Of a stretch of 64,000 nucleotides of DNA, positions 1 to 15,074 are shown piece after piece. The notes beneath the pieces were generated by a model. The model was given only the letters and a program-made list of their open reading frames with translations, did no database searches and was not told the DNA's origin. Each line of letters opens with the position of its first letter. The stretch's first letter is position 1. Origin of the DNA: Lachancea kluyveri NRRL Y-12651 (lineage: Eukaryota; Ascomycota; Saccharomycetes; Saccharomycetales; Saccharomycetaceae); the NCBI GenBank assembly GCA_000149225.2, contig CM000691.1, positions 496,001 through 560,000 on the forward strand, given 5' to 3'. The position numbers and the translations under genes are program-made.

Positions 1-1299
1 CATGTTAATTCTTCTTTGTAATTTGGGTGCCTTAGTACGAGGATTTTTAATCGCATTCATCCTAATTTTGGTCTCTTCACCTGTGAAAATAACCATGCCT
101 ACAACGTTTTGACTATTCCTCACGATACTACCACGATATAAAACGTTTTCAGACCCGAGCGGATACCTGTCGGTAGAATCACTGGCACTATCGCCAGTAA
201 ACAGCTCTAAATTACCTTCAAAGTTGTACAAGTCAATGTTTGGATCCTCTACGGTGACTTTGGCCTTCGAATTGGCCAATCCTGAGGCCCTTTGCATGAT
301 CCTGTGTAGTTCGGGATGAGGTTGCTTGTTTTTCAAGTTTGTTTCACCATCAAGCGCCATCGTTTCCACAAAGCACTCGCTGTTTTCACCATCACAAGTT
401 AAAATCAATAAATCGGCAGGCACCCAGTCGTCCTGGTTCAAAAACACAAAGTCGCCCACACGTAGATCTTTCCATTCACGCTTAACTAAATGGACGTTAA
501 ACTTCGATCTCAATAAGTTCAAATTGGTAAAATGATCTTCCTGGCCCAAGTTGTCGTCCTCGTCAGATGTGTGTGGTGAAGATGAATTTTCATTTAATGC
601 GCTCGTTGAAGTGGTGCTGCTGTTCCACTGTGGTAACGAATATAAGCTTTGCGTGTCATCTGCATGATTATGGCCCTTTACTAAAACCTTAGTTAGTTTG
701 TTGTTTTCTTCTTTGTCTAACCTATGTCTTCTGAAATCATCCCATGCTTCCCTAGCCATTGAAATACCCATGAATATACACAAGGGAATGATGGTAGTAT
801 AGGTACCCGTAGTAGACCATGAGGGGATCATCTGCAGGATAGCAACAATAAAAAAATATGTGTTTGCCAACTTTGAGAACTGTGCATACAATTGTCGTGG
901 AAAGAATGAATATACAGTGTAACGAGAGGATGTTATCAAGTTGTTGATGTATGGCTTATGGGTTCGCTCATCTATCAACGGGCCGGATGGCTTACCATTT
1001 GTGTACTCCAGATGAAGTGGATCTTCACCGTCCAAAAGTATCGGCAGATGTCTCCCATCCTCGGTGTTCAGATACCTTTGTCTGTTGAGTAGCAGGTCGA
1101 TAAGTCTGGAGAGAAGTCCAGGGCCATCGTTCTTAACTTTTGAAGATTCTTCGCTCCGTAGTTGGCTTTGGTTATCCATCGTCTCTAGTTCCATATCCTC
1201 ACGATACTCTGCTTCCTCTTTTTTGTATTTATCGTAGAGCGTCTTATTGAACAGTTGTGTTCGCAATGACTTAGACCTCTTTCTTCGATTGCTATGCAT
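1..1299 (-). CDS. DNF3: P4-type phospholipid flippase Dnf3, N-terminal part (cut by window edge)
   Basis: The reverse strand is open from an ATG at 1299 to the window edge (433 codons). It encodes the N-terminus of a P4-ATPase that flips phospholipids at Golgi and plasma membranes. Segments such as SLRTQLFNKTLYDKY, FSKLANTYFFIVA and SWSTTGTYTT match S. cerevisiae Dnf3 closely. Visible parts are a charged cytosolic N-terminus, the first membrane hairpin, and the actuator domain with the DGETNLK motif typical of flippases. The catalytic DKTGT region would lie beyond the left edge. No ATG was seen in frame upstream of 1299. It is divergent from QRI1 with about 180 bp between starts. Identity to Dnf3 rather than Dnf1/2 rests on the N-terminal match and on its neighbour INP2 (YMR163C). 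Confidence 0.93.
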   Translation of the reverse strand, partial: MHSNRRKRSKSLRTQLFNKTLYDKYKKEEAEYREDMELETMDNQSQLRSEESSKVKNDGPGLLSRLIDLLLNRQRYLNTEDGRHLPILLDGEDPLHLEYTNGKPSGPLIDERTHKPYINNLITSSRYTVYSFFPRQLYAQFSKLANTYFFIVAILQMIPSWSTTGTYTTIIPLCIFMGISMAREAWDDFRRHRLDKEENNKLTKVLVKGHNHADDTQSLYSLPQWNSSTTSTSALNENSSSPHTSDEDDNLGQEDHFTNLNLLRSKFNVHLVKREWKDLRVGDFVFLNQDDWVPADLLILTCDGENSECFVETMALDGETNLKNKQPHPELHRIMQRASGLANSKAKVTVEDPNIDLYNFEGNLELFTGDSASDSTDRYPLGSENVLYRGSIVRNSQNVVGMVIFTGEETKIRMNAIKNPRTKAPKLQRRINM

Positions 1300-1479
1300 C
1301 TGGTTTGGAATCTTCGAGTCAAGCAGTAGCGGTTTTAAAACGATATATGCCAGGTCCCTTTTGAGAAAAGCTACGCCACGAAAATTAGACGAGGGAAAAA
1401 AATCCATGCACTTTTTTTTTTTGAAGGCTGAAACACTTTCTTAGTAGTTCCTGACACAAAGAGAAGCAAAGCAAACAAC

Positions 1480-2897
<1,418 letters not shown>

Positions 2898-2975
2898 GCA
2901 AACGGATTACATCTCTCCCGTTACGGTTTTCCCTTCTGACTTTTTATTTCCATTACATAATACAATTGCATACAT

Positions 2976-5027
2976 CTATTTTTTCTCTAATAGTTTTTTC
3001 AGCTCGTAAAGCACAGGAATGCTCTCTTCTGAAGTGAAGGTACGGTTGTAGAAAGGCCGGCTTCCAGATTCCTGTGCTTCTTTGTGGTCATGCTGTTGGG
3101 TAGCATGTTGCTTCCTGAGGCTGGAGCTTAATAGTTCGAAGCTCTTTTGTGTTCTCAACATTTCCTTTCCACGCTTATTTTCCATCGCAAACCGCATTAT
3201 ACGTTCGTCCAGTTTGTTTCTCAGCTCTTCATCGGTAAGTTTTCTGAATTTCTCCCCAAGTCCCTTGTCTCCAGCAGTTTCAAATTCGCCATCTTCTTTA
3301 GGGTTTATGTAAACACGTTCCTCAAAATCAATCCCCATACTGTCAGTATCTAGATCGGATCCGGTATCCTCTACATCGACAAATTCTACTGGCGAATCAA
3401 GACTGGTGTCATAAACCGGCTTGGTATTGTTGCTGTCCTGATTATCCAGTGGCGATTTCACGACATCCAAGGTGAGTCCGCTAATAATTTTGTTTGCACG
3501 AGCTTTTTTGCTGGCAAGCGGTTGTTGTTTCATAATCGGAGAATGGTACTGCCACATTTTTAGTACATCTTTTAGATCATGGATGATGCGTGACTCTAGA
3601 GGCTGGGTGATCTCCCTATTAGATAGCAATTCCTTTTGAATTGCTCCTAGTTTCCTCAAAGTTGTGGTAATCTGGTGGTTTGTCTGATATTTGTTTTTTT
3701 CACACTTTGGCATTGGCCCAAGAGAACATAGATGTTCTCTTTGTGAGTTCAGTGTCGACAAGAGGATGGTTGACGAAGAATTAATATATTGTAGGTTGTT
3801 GCGTATTGTCAAAAATTTGTCATTTTCATTCGTCCAGTTACGCGGCTCGTAGCCAGGAAAAATCTTGTGTAAACTATTAGTCATATCGGTAGCTGTAGAA
3901 GTTTTGTGATTAATCGAGAGCAGACAGCATAAAATAAATTTTTTGATGGAATGGACTCTTTCAACTTTATCTTGGACCTCTCGTGCCTCGTTGTTCATAG
4001 AGTGATGCAAATCTACTAGGCTCACGTTGTATATTTCACAGTAGTAAGATAAATCATGGACATTTATAACGGTTAAGAGCTCGGTAGTTGAATGTTTTAA
4101 CCTGTAAAACAGCAAATCGAGTGCCGAAGTGAGAATATCGCGAACCACAGGTAGAGCTTCCGAATCCAGGTGATCTGACTGGGTTAGTGCTATTGGTCTG
4201 TAGATAGTTAGCTCTTTGTACCGCATGTGAAACCTATGTAGTAAAACATCGAGTTTTTGCAACAGCTTCAGGGTTGATTTAAGTGTCAGTAACGCAGAAT
4301 ACTTGGTGTATTTTGAATAAAAGTATTCTTGTTGCAAGCAAAGATAGCAGCATATCATTAGTAAAGTGAATATGCGTTTCCTTTTCTCGGAGGCGGATAA
4401 TAACTTTCGTAGGCATTTGTAGATGAACAACATGGTAGGTAGAAATGGCATAGACTTTTGTAAATAGAACTTCTTTCCACTAATGAACAATTTACCGTAC
4501 TTAGTTGGTATTGAAGAGTGCAAGCCCTGAGAGAAAGTAGATCCCTTGTGAAAATCTAATATAGATTTCTTCATGCTAAACGTCCCCGAGCGGGTATACA
4601 TTGAATCATCGAGTAATTGGGAAGTTATCACTGTATATTGAAATTCCTCTGTAAATTGATCCGAAGCAAAAGGCAGGTTTCGAAAAATCTGAAAAGTTAA
4701 TTCTTCAAACACTGAGTTATGGTTATCTTCTGTATTAATTAAAGAGGCACGAACGTCTTCTTCAAAAACCTCCTCATTAAATTGCTCTACATCCACAATA
4801 GTTGGTGAATTATCATTAAAGTCTTCGATGCCCCAATCAGAAAGCTTTTTTACCTGATTATAAAAGTTGTTGGTATGGTTTTTGACGCTAGTTGAAGTCC
4901 ATGACTCGCTTGGAGATGATTCGTTTTGAAACATTGTCTCATCTGATCGGTTAAAGTTGATGCTTGAAAATATCTGTAACCCAGGAAGCTGGAATCGTAG
5001 TGGCTGGCCACCTTCTTGAGCTGACAT
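2976..5027 (-). CDS. INP2: Inp2, peroxisomal membrane receptor for myosin V
   Basis: This 683-residue protein matches Inp2 (705 residues in S. cerevisiae), the peroxisomal membrane protein that binds the Myo2 tail and carries peroxisomes into the bud. Shared landmarks are PGLQIFS near the N-terminus, TKYGKLF, a hydrophobic stretch with QQEYF in the middle, FRKLTDEELRNKLDERI, and the C-terminal SEESIPVLYELK. The sequence between these is poorly conserved, as is usual for Inp2. The ATG at 5027 is the first in frame and aligns with the family start. Its stop faces the QRI1 stop with about 80 bp between. Together with DNF3 and MSS11 it follows the YMR162-YMR164 order, with QRI1 inserted. Confidence 0.92.
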   Translation of the reverse strand: MSAQEGGQPLRFQLPGLQIFSSINFNRSDETMFQNESSPSESWTSTSVKNHTNNFYNQVKKLSDWGIEDFNDNSPTIVDVEQFNEEVFEEDVRASLINTEDNHNSVFEELTFQIFRNLPFASDQFTEEFQYTVITSQLLDDSMYTRSGTFSMKKSILDFHKGSTFSQGLHSSIPTKYGKLFISGKKFYLQKSMPFLPTMLFIYKCLRKLLSASEKRKRIFTLLMICCYLCLQQEYFYSKYTKYSALLTLKSTLKLLQKLDVLLHRFHMRYKELTIYRPIALTQSDHLDSEALPVVRDILTSALDLLFYRLKHSTTELLTVINVHDLSYYCEIYNVSLVDLHHSMNNEAREVQDKVERVHSIKKFILCCLLSINHKTSTATDMTNSLHKIFPGYEPRNWTNENDKFLTIRNNLQYINSSSTILLSTLNSQREHLCSLGPMPKCEKNKYQTNHQITTTLRKLGAIQKELLSNREITQPLESRIIHDLKDVLKMWQYHSPIMKQQPLASKKARANKIISGLTLDVVKSPLDNQDSNNTKPVYDTSLDSPVEFVDVEDTGSDLDTDSMGIDFEERVYINPKEDGEFETAGDKGLGEKFRKLTDEELRNKLDERIMRFAMENKRGKEMLRTQKSFELLSSSLRKQHATQQHDHKEAQESGSRPFYNRTFTSEESIPVLYELKKLLEKK

Positions 5028-5377
5028 CTGTCACAATTCAAGCCAGAATATTGCTTTCAATGACTGTACTTCTTCCAGATCAAAAACGAAAAGTTTTCTT
5101 TGAATCGCCTGTTCGCTCGCTTGTCTTGTGTTTATTTTTTTTTTCTGGACCGGTTTGAAAACGGTTAAACCCTACTCATTTGGGCTCGTGCCAGATACAA
5201 AAAGCACAGAAACACAAAACCGAGGGGGAATTATTACTATGAGAAGGAAAATCAGCGTGTACATTGAAGTGAAGTCTAGAAAGTAGCTTATAACATGTCC
5301 ATTTATGCATATTCGAGGAGTTTCCTCACCCAAAAAGAAAGAGCATCATCACGTAGATTGAGAATCTCCAAAAAATT
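5028..5377. other. INP2 promoter / tRNA flank
   Basis: A 350-base stretch between the INP2 start and the tRNA 3' end. It must hold the INP2 promoter. I see a T-rich run near 5139-5151 and no coding region or RNA gene other than the adjoining tRNA. Confidence 0.5.
5370..5375 (-). terminator. RNA polymerase III terminator of tRNA-Val
   Basis: Read on the minus strand, six consecutive T residues follow the tRNA discriminator base after two nucleotides. This is the normal Pol III stop signal. Confidence 0.85.
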
Positions 5378-5451
5378 TGATTTCGCCCAGGATCGAACTG
5401 GGGACGTTCTGCGTGTTAAGCAGATGCCATAACCGACTAGACCACGAAACC
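5378..5451 (-). tRNA. tRNA-Val (anticodon AAC)
   Basis: The reverse complement gives a 74-nt tRNA with no intron. The acceptor stem pairs GGTTTCG with CGAAATC (one G-T pair). The A box region is TGGTCTAGTCGG, the anticodon loop is CTTAACA with AAC as anticodon, and the B box is GTTCGATCC. From memory the sequence looks identical to S. cerevisiae tRNA-Val(AAC). An identical tRNA lies between INP2 and MSS11 in S. cerevisiae, so the position is also conserved. Confidence 0.97.
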
Positions 5452-5813
5452 ATAGATAATTTGTTAGGATGTGCAATCAAAAATTCTATATTAGCAGACA
5501 GTTAACAGCTCATATCTTGGATCGAGTATCTTAAACTATTACTTCTTAATCATTTCTTTTCGTGATCTTCTTCTATCTACATCTGAGATCCTTTTCTAAT
5601 GAATCTCTGAGCACTATTTAAACTTTTTGGACTCAGCTCAGCTTCCAGTTGTTGGCTAACTGTTCTTCTAATCTTGGTTACTATCAGATGATGGTTTAGT
5701 CTCTATGCATCACACATCGGATATTATATCAAACAAGTATCGTCCAAATATTTCTGACTAACGGATTTCACTTACTTTATTCGGCTCTTCTAAGGAATCT
5801 AGGTAATTGGACA
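5452..5813. other. Gene-free stretch between tRNA and LTR
   Basis: No gene is seen. It begins TGTTAGGATG ten bases from the tRNA and contains TATTTAAA near 5615. A start with TGTTA close to a tRNA suggests another very old LTR relic, but I could not find a matching end, so this is only a suspicion. Confidence 0.35.
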
Positions 5814-6150
5814 TGTGGTTGAGAAATAGGTGAATAATTAGACAATTGTTGGGCTTCAATTTTTGGTTAAGGTTTTAATAGTTAACGTACAGGGTATACT
5901 AGAAGTTCTTCTCTGTCTTCTAGAAATCTGAGAGGGAGTCGGTAATTCTACATACAAATATTCATATATTCTCTTTCCTTTTATATGTTTTGGTTCATTA
6001 TCCTATTACATTATCAATCCTTGCGTTTCAGCTTCCACTAACTTAGATGACTGTTTCTCATTCTTTATGTCACCTTATAACACCGTGTATAATAATGTAC
6101 TAGTAACACGGATACTAGTCGATGGTCGATAGTTGTATTTCGTTCCAACA
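5814..6150 (-). mobile_element. Decayed Ty1/copia-type LTR (delta-like) with a stub of the adjoining gag region
   Basis: Read on the minus strand from 6150, the sequence begins TGTTGGAACGAAAT and follows the S. cerevisiae Ty1/Ty2 delta over nearly its full length, with shared blocks such as GTGGAAGCTGAAACGCAAGG, TTGATAATGTAATAGGAT and GAACTTCTAGTATA. Similarity runs to about 5820, slightly past the place where delta ends, so a little of the internal region may remain. Length is about 337 bp against 334 for delta. No target-site duplication was found and no other part of the element is present. It is a broken fossil. It lies upstream of the tRNA gene, the usual Ty1-like target zone. Divergence suggests considerable age. 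Confidence 0.85.
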
Positions 6151-7099
6151 GTAGTATAGTTTACTTATTTCATGACATGTGTTTGATATAAAGAGAGAGG
6201 CTATACTATACGGATACAATCTAGGACACGTGGAAATCAAATGCTATGTGAAGCACTCATCAATTAAGAAGAACATAGAAACTATTTTTCTATCAATCCT
6301 GCAGATACCGGATATCGAAATGTTATGCAGTGGATTATTAAAATACGGTTAGATCTATGAGGATAAAAAAAAAGGGCGTAAGGGTTCATCAGAAAAGTAT
6401 TTTGATTGCAATTGGAACCAGCCAGCTGAGAATTACCAAGGTTCAAAATTAAACCTTCAAATCTTTGGTATTCAAGTAATATATGGAATACGCTTTACTG
6501 ACACAAATTTACGCCAACAAGGAATGTACAGCATTACGATTCCGAGATTGTTGTGGTCAGAAAACTTTTGATGTCGAAATTATATGCGACTTTTCACGAT
6601 TATCTTCCACATCAATACAGTGTTTGACCTTTAACTAGTAGCTATGATTTATACTACAATTGTTTTCTGTTCTTATCAACAGATATGGGTAAACAGAAAT
6701 ATTAATCATTTCAGTTGTTTAACGACGGTAATTATGTTTACATACCATATTTACAAAGGCAAAAAACAGTAGTAAAATGCACGCAGTTGGAGTGCAAAAG
6801 AGGCATTAATACGTGGATATTAAAAGGGACAATTTTGGTAAGCTTCTAGAGTCGCAGTATGTCTAAAGTATGCGATTGAAAAAAAAAAAAAAAAAAAAAA
6901 AAAACGGCAAAAGAACGCATTTTAAGAATCCGTTTATCGAACAGTATAAGATGCTAATATTACAATAATTCATAGTTACACAAAATAACCTCTTCAGGGG
7001 ATAATCAATATAGAAGAGAAATCGACAGAGAAAAAAAAAAAAAAATAAAGTCAGGATAAGCTGAGAGAAGTGCCCAGTTTTTTTCTTCTATTCAGTTAT
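6151..7099. other. Gene-free region downstream of MSS11
   Basis: About 950 bases between the LTR and the MSS11 stop. It is AT-rich, with no open frame of note, no tRNA boxes and no recognisable repeat apart from two A runs (6879-6904 and 7031-7045). It may contain further unrecognisable transposon remains and must hold the MSS11 3' end signals. Confidence 0.5.
6879..6904. repeat. Poly(A) run of 26
   Basis: Twenty-six uninterrupted A residues on the plus strand, i.e. a T run in the sense of MSS11. It may act as a nucleosome-excluding tract or be the remnant of a retroposed poly(A) end. The length may be unreliable in sequencing. Confidence 0.9.
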
Positions 7100-9109
<2,010 letters not shown>

Positions 9110-9826
9110 TATATTCGGTTTCCGCGATGCCTCCTTTTAGTTGTAGCAGGTTCTGGATGTAATAGAATGGTGGTGTTTCTGTGCAAGGACTTAGCGACGG
9201 CTTACAAACTTATACGGTGAAAACAGGTACCGATGTGAGATAAAGGGGTTTGGAAAGTATGAAACTCTGCTTTGGTAAGTCAGGATAGTTGTGACGATTG
9301 CCGTGTGAGGAATTTATCGTTGAACTTGCTCTTTCAAGACTAGTACGCCTGTAGCTGTAGACGGTATTCCAATGGTCTTATAATTTTTCGTCATGGCGTA
9401 TGCGCTACCTTACCGCATCTTGAAGTGAGGAAAGAAGCAAAACAAGCAACAACAAGAGCATTATCTACGATACTATGTCAGTTCCGCATTACGATGGTAA
9501 AAAGAATGTGATAGCGTTCGAAGGATACAGTAACTGGCTGCGTTCCAGGGCCACCCGGTCGTGAGTTGTTGTTATTCGTCACAGTTTCTTGTGTATCTGT
9601 TCGAATTCTACGACTCGGACACACCTTGCAACGATAACTAGCTTGGCAGGTTTAGGCCACCAACAAGGCTTTTTTAGGTGGTTTCACCTAGTCTCGTGTC
9701 CGGCGAGATTACAAGCTCCGGACAGCTCCGGGTATACGAAAAAAAAACGGAAAAAAAATACATCGCTCGATGTATATCACTTTGTACGTATTGTAACATG
9801 GCACACGTATATATATGATTTCAATG
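9110..9826. other. MSS11 promoter region and PAH1 3' end
   Basis: About 720 bases. It must contain the MSS11 promoter and the PAH1 terminator. A small perfect hairpin, TAGGTG-GTTT-CACCTA, lies near 9675-9690. The open frame crossing into PAH1 from 9589 is composed of the acidic-tail complement and is not supported. Confidence 0.45.
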
Positions 9827-12091
9827 CTATTCTAAAAATTCGTCTTCATCGAACTCGTCGTCCTCGTCATCAAAGTCATCCTCGTCAAACTCGTCATCCA
9901 TGTAGTCTTCATCTTCCTGTTCTCCGTCGTCTTGCTCTCCGCTGTCCGGAAAGTGTGGGTTTGCGATGGCCGTCTTGTTTAGTCCACGGTCGCCATCCAG
10001 GACATGAACTTTGGATACCTGTGTGATGGGCATTGACGGCTGCGAAATGTTTAGTCTGTCGAGCTTTTTGTCAAGCTCTTTTGTGTTTATAGAGTTCAAT
10101 CTTGGGGAAGCCAGTGGAGACCCGAGCTCGAGGTAGATTTGCCTACCTAGATCCCTGGACATGGTTGGAGACGTGCTCACAGCATATGAGCTATCGCGCG
10201 ATGTCATCTTCGGGGTAGTAGGTGTATCGCTGGTATTACTTTTGGAGCTTTTCCCATCATCGTTATCGTTGTGGTTCCTGCTGTCCTCCTCGCCAGGATT
10301 TTCGTTGCTGCTGATGTCGGAAAGATCATCCACGTTTAGCAACGGGTCTCGCCAGAAATTTACGTCTGTGAACTTGACATCATTTTGCCTGAAAAAGGAC
10401 CTTTCGTGACTATCGGCCGTTGTTCCAAAAGGCGACCCCGGTGAGGATGTGTTCTTAGGTTCCTCGTCGGGACCGTAGATAACCGATACCGGGGGGAAAA
10501 AATGATCCACTAGCTCGTTGATGTGGATATAGGAGCTCTTGTAGCCGGCCAACTCCAACAACTCCATGTGGACTTCGCCGTCAGGGTTGATTGTGAAGAT
10601 ACGTGAGCTAGGTATCCCTACCGTTCTATAAGACAATGCGTCGGTTATTCTGTTGCCAAAGCCTGCAATAAACGGGGTGGGAAGCTCGTCCTTGTTTTCC
10701 TCATCTGGTAGGTCCAAATCTCTGAAGTACAGCTTCCTCAAGTCATTCAAACATGCAATCTTGAAAACTTCGGGTTTTTTCAATATCACTTCTCTTCTCA
10801 ACGCCGCCATGGTCCTGTCAGGTGACAGGATTACTGGCCCAAGAGGCAACTTGCATCCATCCTGTAGAATGCTTCTCAAATAGCTCCTGGTGGAGTCCGC
10901 TTGTCCGGCACTTCTGGCTGTCAAATACATGATGTTGTAGCCGTTTCTTTTGATCTCCGTGAACAACTTGGCGACACCAGGATGGGTCCAGTCTTTACCG
11001 ATCATGGTTAGCACATGGCCTAGTGCGTCGGATTTGGTTATTGTACCATCGATGTCAGAGATCACAATAGGAATGTCCCATTTCCATAGAAATAGTTTTG
11101 CTGTTACGATGGCTCTACCTTTGTCCACTGAGAAGGTCACATCGTTTTCGCCGTACTTCAAGTCAAGACAACGCAATTGGTCTGAACTTAGCCTTATGGT
11201 TTTGATGTAGTTAGCAGTGGGTGAAGCATCGGAATTCGATGACCCCACGGCATTTGGCGCTGTTGTAGTCATGGTTTCGGTCGTGTCCGTATTTGTCGAA
11301 GTTTCTGAAGCATCAGAGTTAACACTCATAAAAGAGTCGCTGGATATCACTGGAGGCGACCCGGGGGGCGACTGTAGACTGCTATGCTCATAAGGGTTAA
11401 CAATACGGATGTTACCATTCTGGTCTTCTTTGACGAATGTTGAAATGTCATAGTCGTTACCAAATTCATCTTGTAGCAATTGTTTTAACATCTCATCAGT
11501 GTCGTGAACTTTGTTTTTACTGGGTTTATAACCTTCGATATCAAGTAAGAGATCCCCATTGTTATCGATCTTACTAGGTATCTGCTTTTGTGTTAATCGT
11601 TCGTTTAGTTTCTTTGCCCGCTCTTCGAAAGAAATGGTTTTGCCCGGTTTGGAGGGTGTTGGCGTAGAAGGAGGTAAAATTTCGTCAGAGTCATTGATAT
11701 CTAAAAAATCGGGTTCCTCCAGTTTCTTTCCACTCTCATGCATTGACGGAGACGAAGATGGGCTGCTGGCGGCACTCACCACAGGTGATGCGAGCAATTC
11801 ATTAGGGATGTTATTCAGGTCTGTGTTTGTTTCAAAGACGAAATAAGCCTCGCCCGAATCACCTAATTTCATTGGAATATTCGTTGATTGCTCGTTGACT
11901 ATCACTTCGACTTTCTTTTGTGAGGGCTTCAAGATTTGAAACTTACCGAAACGAACGTGAAAGGGAGAGCACGCTAATTCACCATCTGGATGTTCCACGA
12001 CAATGACATCTATTGCACCAGATAATGTTGCTGGATTGATGGAGGACCATGTCTTTGATACAGACCCAATCGCCCTACCAACGTACTGCAT
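9827..12091 (-). CDS. PAH1: Pah1 lipin, Mg2+-dependent phosphatidate phosphatase
   Basis: This 754-residue lipin dephosphorylates phosphatidate to diacylglycerol and so balances storage lipid against phospholipid synthesis at the nuclear/ER membrane. The N-LIP domain starts at residue 1 (MQYVGRAIGSVSKTWSSINP). The HAD catalytic motif DIDGT is at residues 346-350, followed by LTARSAGQA. A conserved tryptophan motif (NFWRDPLLNVDD) and a very acidic C-terminal tail follow; in S. cerevisiae the tail binds the Nem1-Spo7 phosphatase. Many Ser/Thr-Pro sites lie between domains, as in the regulated family members. I chose the ATG at 12091 because it aligns with the invariant lipin N-terminus; codons upstream have no family match. 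S. cerevisiae Pah1 has 862 residues. Confidence 0.97.
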   Translation of the reverse strand: MQYVGRAIGSVSKTWSSINPATLSGAIDVIVVEHPDGELACSPFHVRFGKFQILKPSQKKVEVIVNEQSTNIPMKLGDSGEAYFVFETNTDLNNIPNELLASPVVSAASSPSSSPSMHESGKKLEEPDFLDINDSDEILPPSTPTPSKPGKTISFEERAKKLNERLTQKQIPSKIDNNGDLLLDIEGYKPSKNKVHDTDEMLKQLLQDEFGNDYDISTFVKEDQNGNIRIVNPYEHSSLQSPPGSPPVISSDSFMSVNSDASETSTNTDTTETMTTTAPNAVGSSNSDASPTANYIKTIRLSSDQLRCLDLKYGENDVTFSVDKGRAIVTAKLFLWKWDIPIVISDIDGTITKSDALGHVLTMIGKDWTHPGVAKLFTEIKRNGYNIMYLTARSAGQADSTRSYLRSILQDGCKLPLGPVILSPDRTMAALRREVILKKPEVFKIACLNDLRKLYFRDLDLPDEENKDELPTPFIAGFGNRITDALSYRTVGIPSSRIFTINPDGEVHMELLELAGYKSSYIHINELVDHFFPPVSVIYGPDEEPKNTSSPGSPFGTTADSHERSFFRQNDVKFTDVNFWRDPLLNVDDLSDISSNENPGEEDSRNHNDNDDGKSSKSNTSDTPTTPKMTSRDSSYAVSTSPTMSRDLGRQIYLELGSPLASPRLNSINTKELDKKLDRLNISQPSMPITQVSKVHVLDGDRGLNKTAIANPHFPDSGEQDDGEQEDEDYMDDEFDEDDFDDEDDEFDEDEFLE

Positions 12092-12608
12092 TTGCTTCTT
12101 ATTCCCACTTGAAAACAAGTAGTTTGTACCTGGAAGGGTATTATACACGCGGAGAAGATATCGAATTTCATTATGAAAGTAAAAGTGTCACATGCTTACA
12201 CGTGGAAAACACGCTATACGAGATTTTAGAAGTATCGCATATCTAAATAACACACTACAATCTATCTAAAGTCTATTGAACAATCCAGTCTTGCTCGAAA
12301 GGTGAGACTCCTGGCACTCTGTTGTTGCAATGGTTCTTTGTGCACTTCGAAAATTTATGTTTTCACCAACTGTACACATTTTGCCGTGGGCGATCTGTCG
12401 TTTGTTGACGAAAAGAACGCACCGAAATGCCATATAAGTAATGATTTAATTAGAAAAAGTATAATCCACACCCTTTCTGTCCTATGATCTCACTTCCGTG
12501 CTAAATCATCATATTAAAAAAAAAAAATGAATATATATAGCGTCAATATTTACAAGCTTGTTTTCGTTAATGCTAATTTCTGCTTTTACTCATTTGGGCC
12601 ACCGTGTG
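12092..12608. other. PAH1 promoter and MME1 3' end
   Basis: A 517-base gap. It holds the PAH1 promoter. A GTCACATG element near 12186-12193 resembles the inositol-sensitive UASINO core bound by Ino2-Ino4 and is followed at once by an ACACGTGG E-box; both are only motif matches. No gene is seen. Confidence 0.45.
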
Positions 12609-13682
12609 CTATACACCAAATATATCTTCGCCAGATATTAGTTGATTATCCAGAGTTTTTAGTGTAACTTGGTATAAAAGCAACATGATGCTGCTCTGGA
12701 CACTCGTCCAAATAAATCTGGGTCCAACTCCGCTAAAAAATCCCAGAGTGCCTTCAGATTTATACACAGCAAACAGACCCTTGAAGATGGAGTTTGTTAT
12801 CACGACAGGTTTACCTTTCGGTAGATTCGCGCTCTCAGGCAAAGCGTCTCTAGGAAGCTGTGTCTGCACTCTTGTTTTTATAACATCTAATGGAGTCGTA
12901 ATTACACCAGCTAACCCACCGGCGGAGGCACCAGTCAAAACCTCACTAAAGATAGAAAGATCCTGGCCCATTGTCTTTTTCTCTACCACGAAGGCCCACT
13001 GTCTAAACTTTTCATAAAATGCAAATTGTAGCGCGCTAAATGGCAAATCCCTTGCCAATGTGGCCTTATAGCCAAAGAACAGCGTTTGCCAACCTTCCTT
13101 TCTAACAATGGTAGAAACAGAATCACGCAAATGTTTATAATTGTAGCCAGATTGAAAAAATGGATTATTATACCTACCTTGCAATTGCAACCTTGTTTTT
13201 AGTACTTCACTGGGAACGTAAACTACGCTTGAGACAAGGTCACCTAAAAACCCAGCTGTTAAATGTGACATGGTTTCGTTTAAAGTCCAGTCATCAATCA
13301 TTTTCCTTTTGACAAACTCATACGTGCCAAAAAAAATAGCTGCACTGGGAAATGATCCTAGCATTGCTGCAGTATAACCACCATATAGACCTCTCCTCAA
13401 ACCTTCTTCTAAAAATATGGTGCGGTAAGCTGTAATCATGTTCTTGTATTTCAAGATACGAGGAGCACCTTGCTGTCTGGTTTTAACTGTATCTAAAGAA
13501 TGCATAGTGGAATCACCGATGGCACCGCCAATGCCGCCAGCCAGTACACAATGGAAGATGGGACTATAGTCCCTGTCAATTTGGGGCGTAGAAACACCAT
13601 TTCCAGTCGCCACAGCCCCTTCTGCATGATGTGTTTCATGGGACGTATGTACTACCGGTATAGAAGAGGTGAACGAGAACAT
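12609..13682 (-). CDS. MME1: Mitochondrial carrier, YMR166C/Mme1-type magnesium exporter
   Basis: A 357-residue member of the mitochondrial carrier family, matching YMR166C (Mme1), reported to export Mg2+ from the mitochondrial matrix. Three carrier repeats are visible with signatures [19 protein letters not shown] and [10 protein letters not shown] and about six membrane helices. The N-terminus [13 protein letters not shown] aligns with the S. cerevisiae start (NLSSSIPIIHT), so I chose the ATG at 13682. The frame is open further upstream but has no ATG there. It is divergent from QRI7 with about 215 bp between, and follows PAH1 as in YMR165C-YMR166C. Confidence 0.94.
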   Translation of the reverse strand: MFSFTSSIPVVHTSHETHHAEGAVATGNGVSTPQIDRDYSPIFHCVLAGGIGGAIGDSTMHSLDTVKTRQQGAPRILKYKNMITAYRTIFLEEGLRRGLYGGYTAAMLGSFPSAAIFFGTYEFVKRKMIDDWTLNETMSHLTAGFLGDLVSSVVYVPSEVLKTRLQLQGRYNNPFFQSGYNYKHLRDSVSTIVRKEGWQTLFFGYKATLARDLPFSALQFAFYEKFRQWAFVVEKKTMGQDLSIFSEVLTGASAGGLAGVITTPLDVIKTRVQTQLPRDALPESANLPKGKPVVITNSIFKGLFAVYKSEGTLGFFSGVGPRFIWTSVQSSIMLLLYQVTLKTLDNQLISGEDIFGV

Positions 13683-13869
13683 ACGGGAACCCTCTTCTAG
13701 AACGTAACCACTACGGATCTCCACAGCTAATACTCGAGACAAGTTCAATCAAATAGCCTTCATCTTCGCGAGACGCCATTGGTTGAAAAATTTTCGAGAA
13801 ATAAAAAAATGTTACCCGGATATTTGACAACATCACTGTCACTTGTAGTTTTATTAATTAAAACTCATC

Positions 13870-15074
<1,205 letters not shown>

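Noticed and set aside
9589-10026. A 145-codon plus-strand frame
   Set aside because: It overlaps the conserved PAH1 C-terminus in antisense and resembles no protein.
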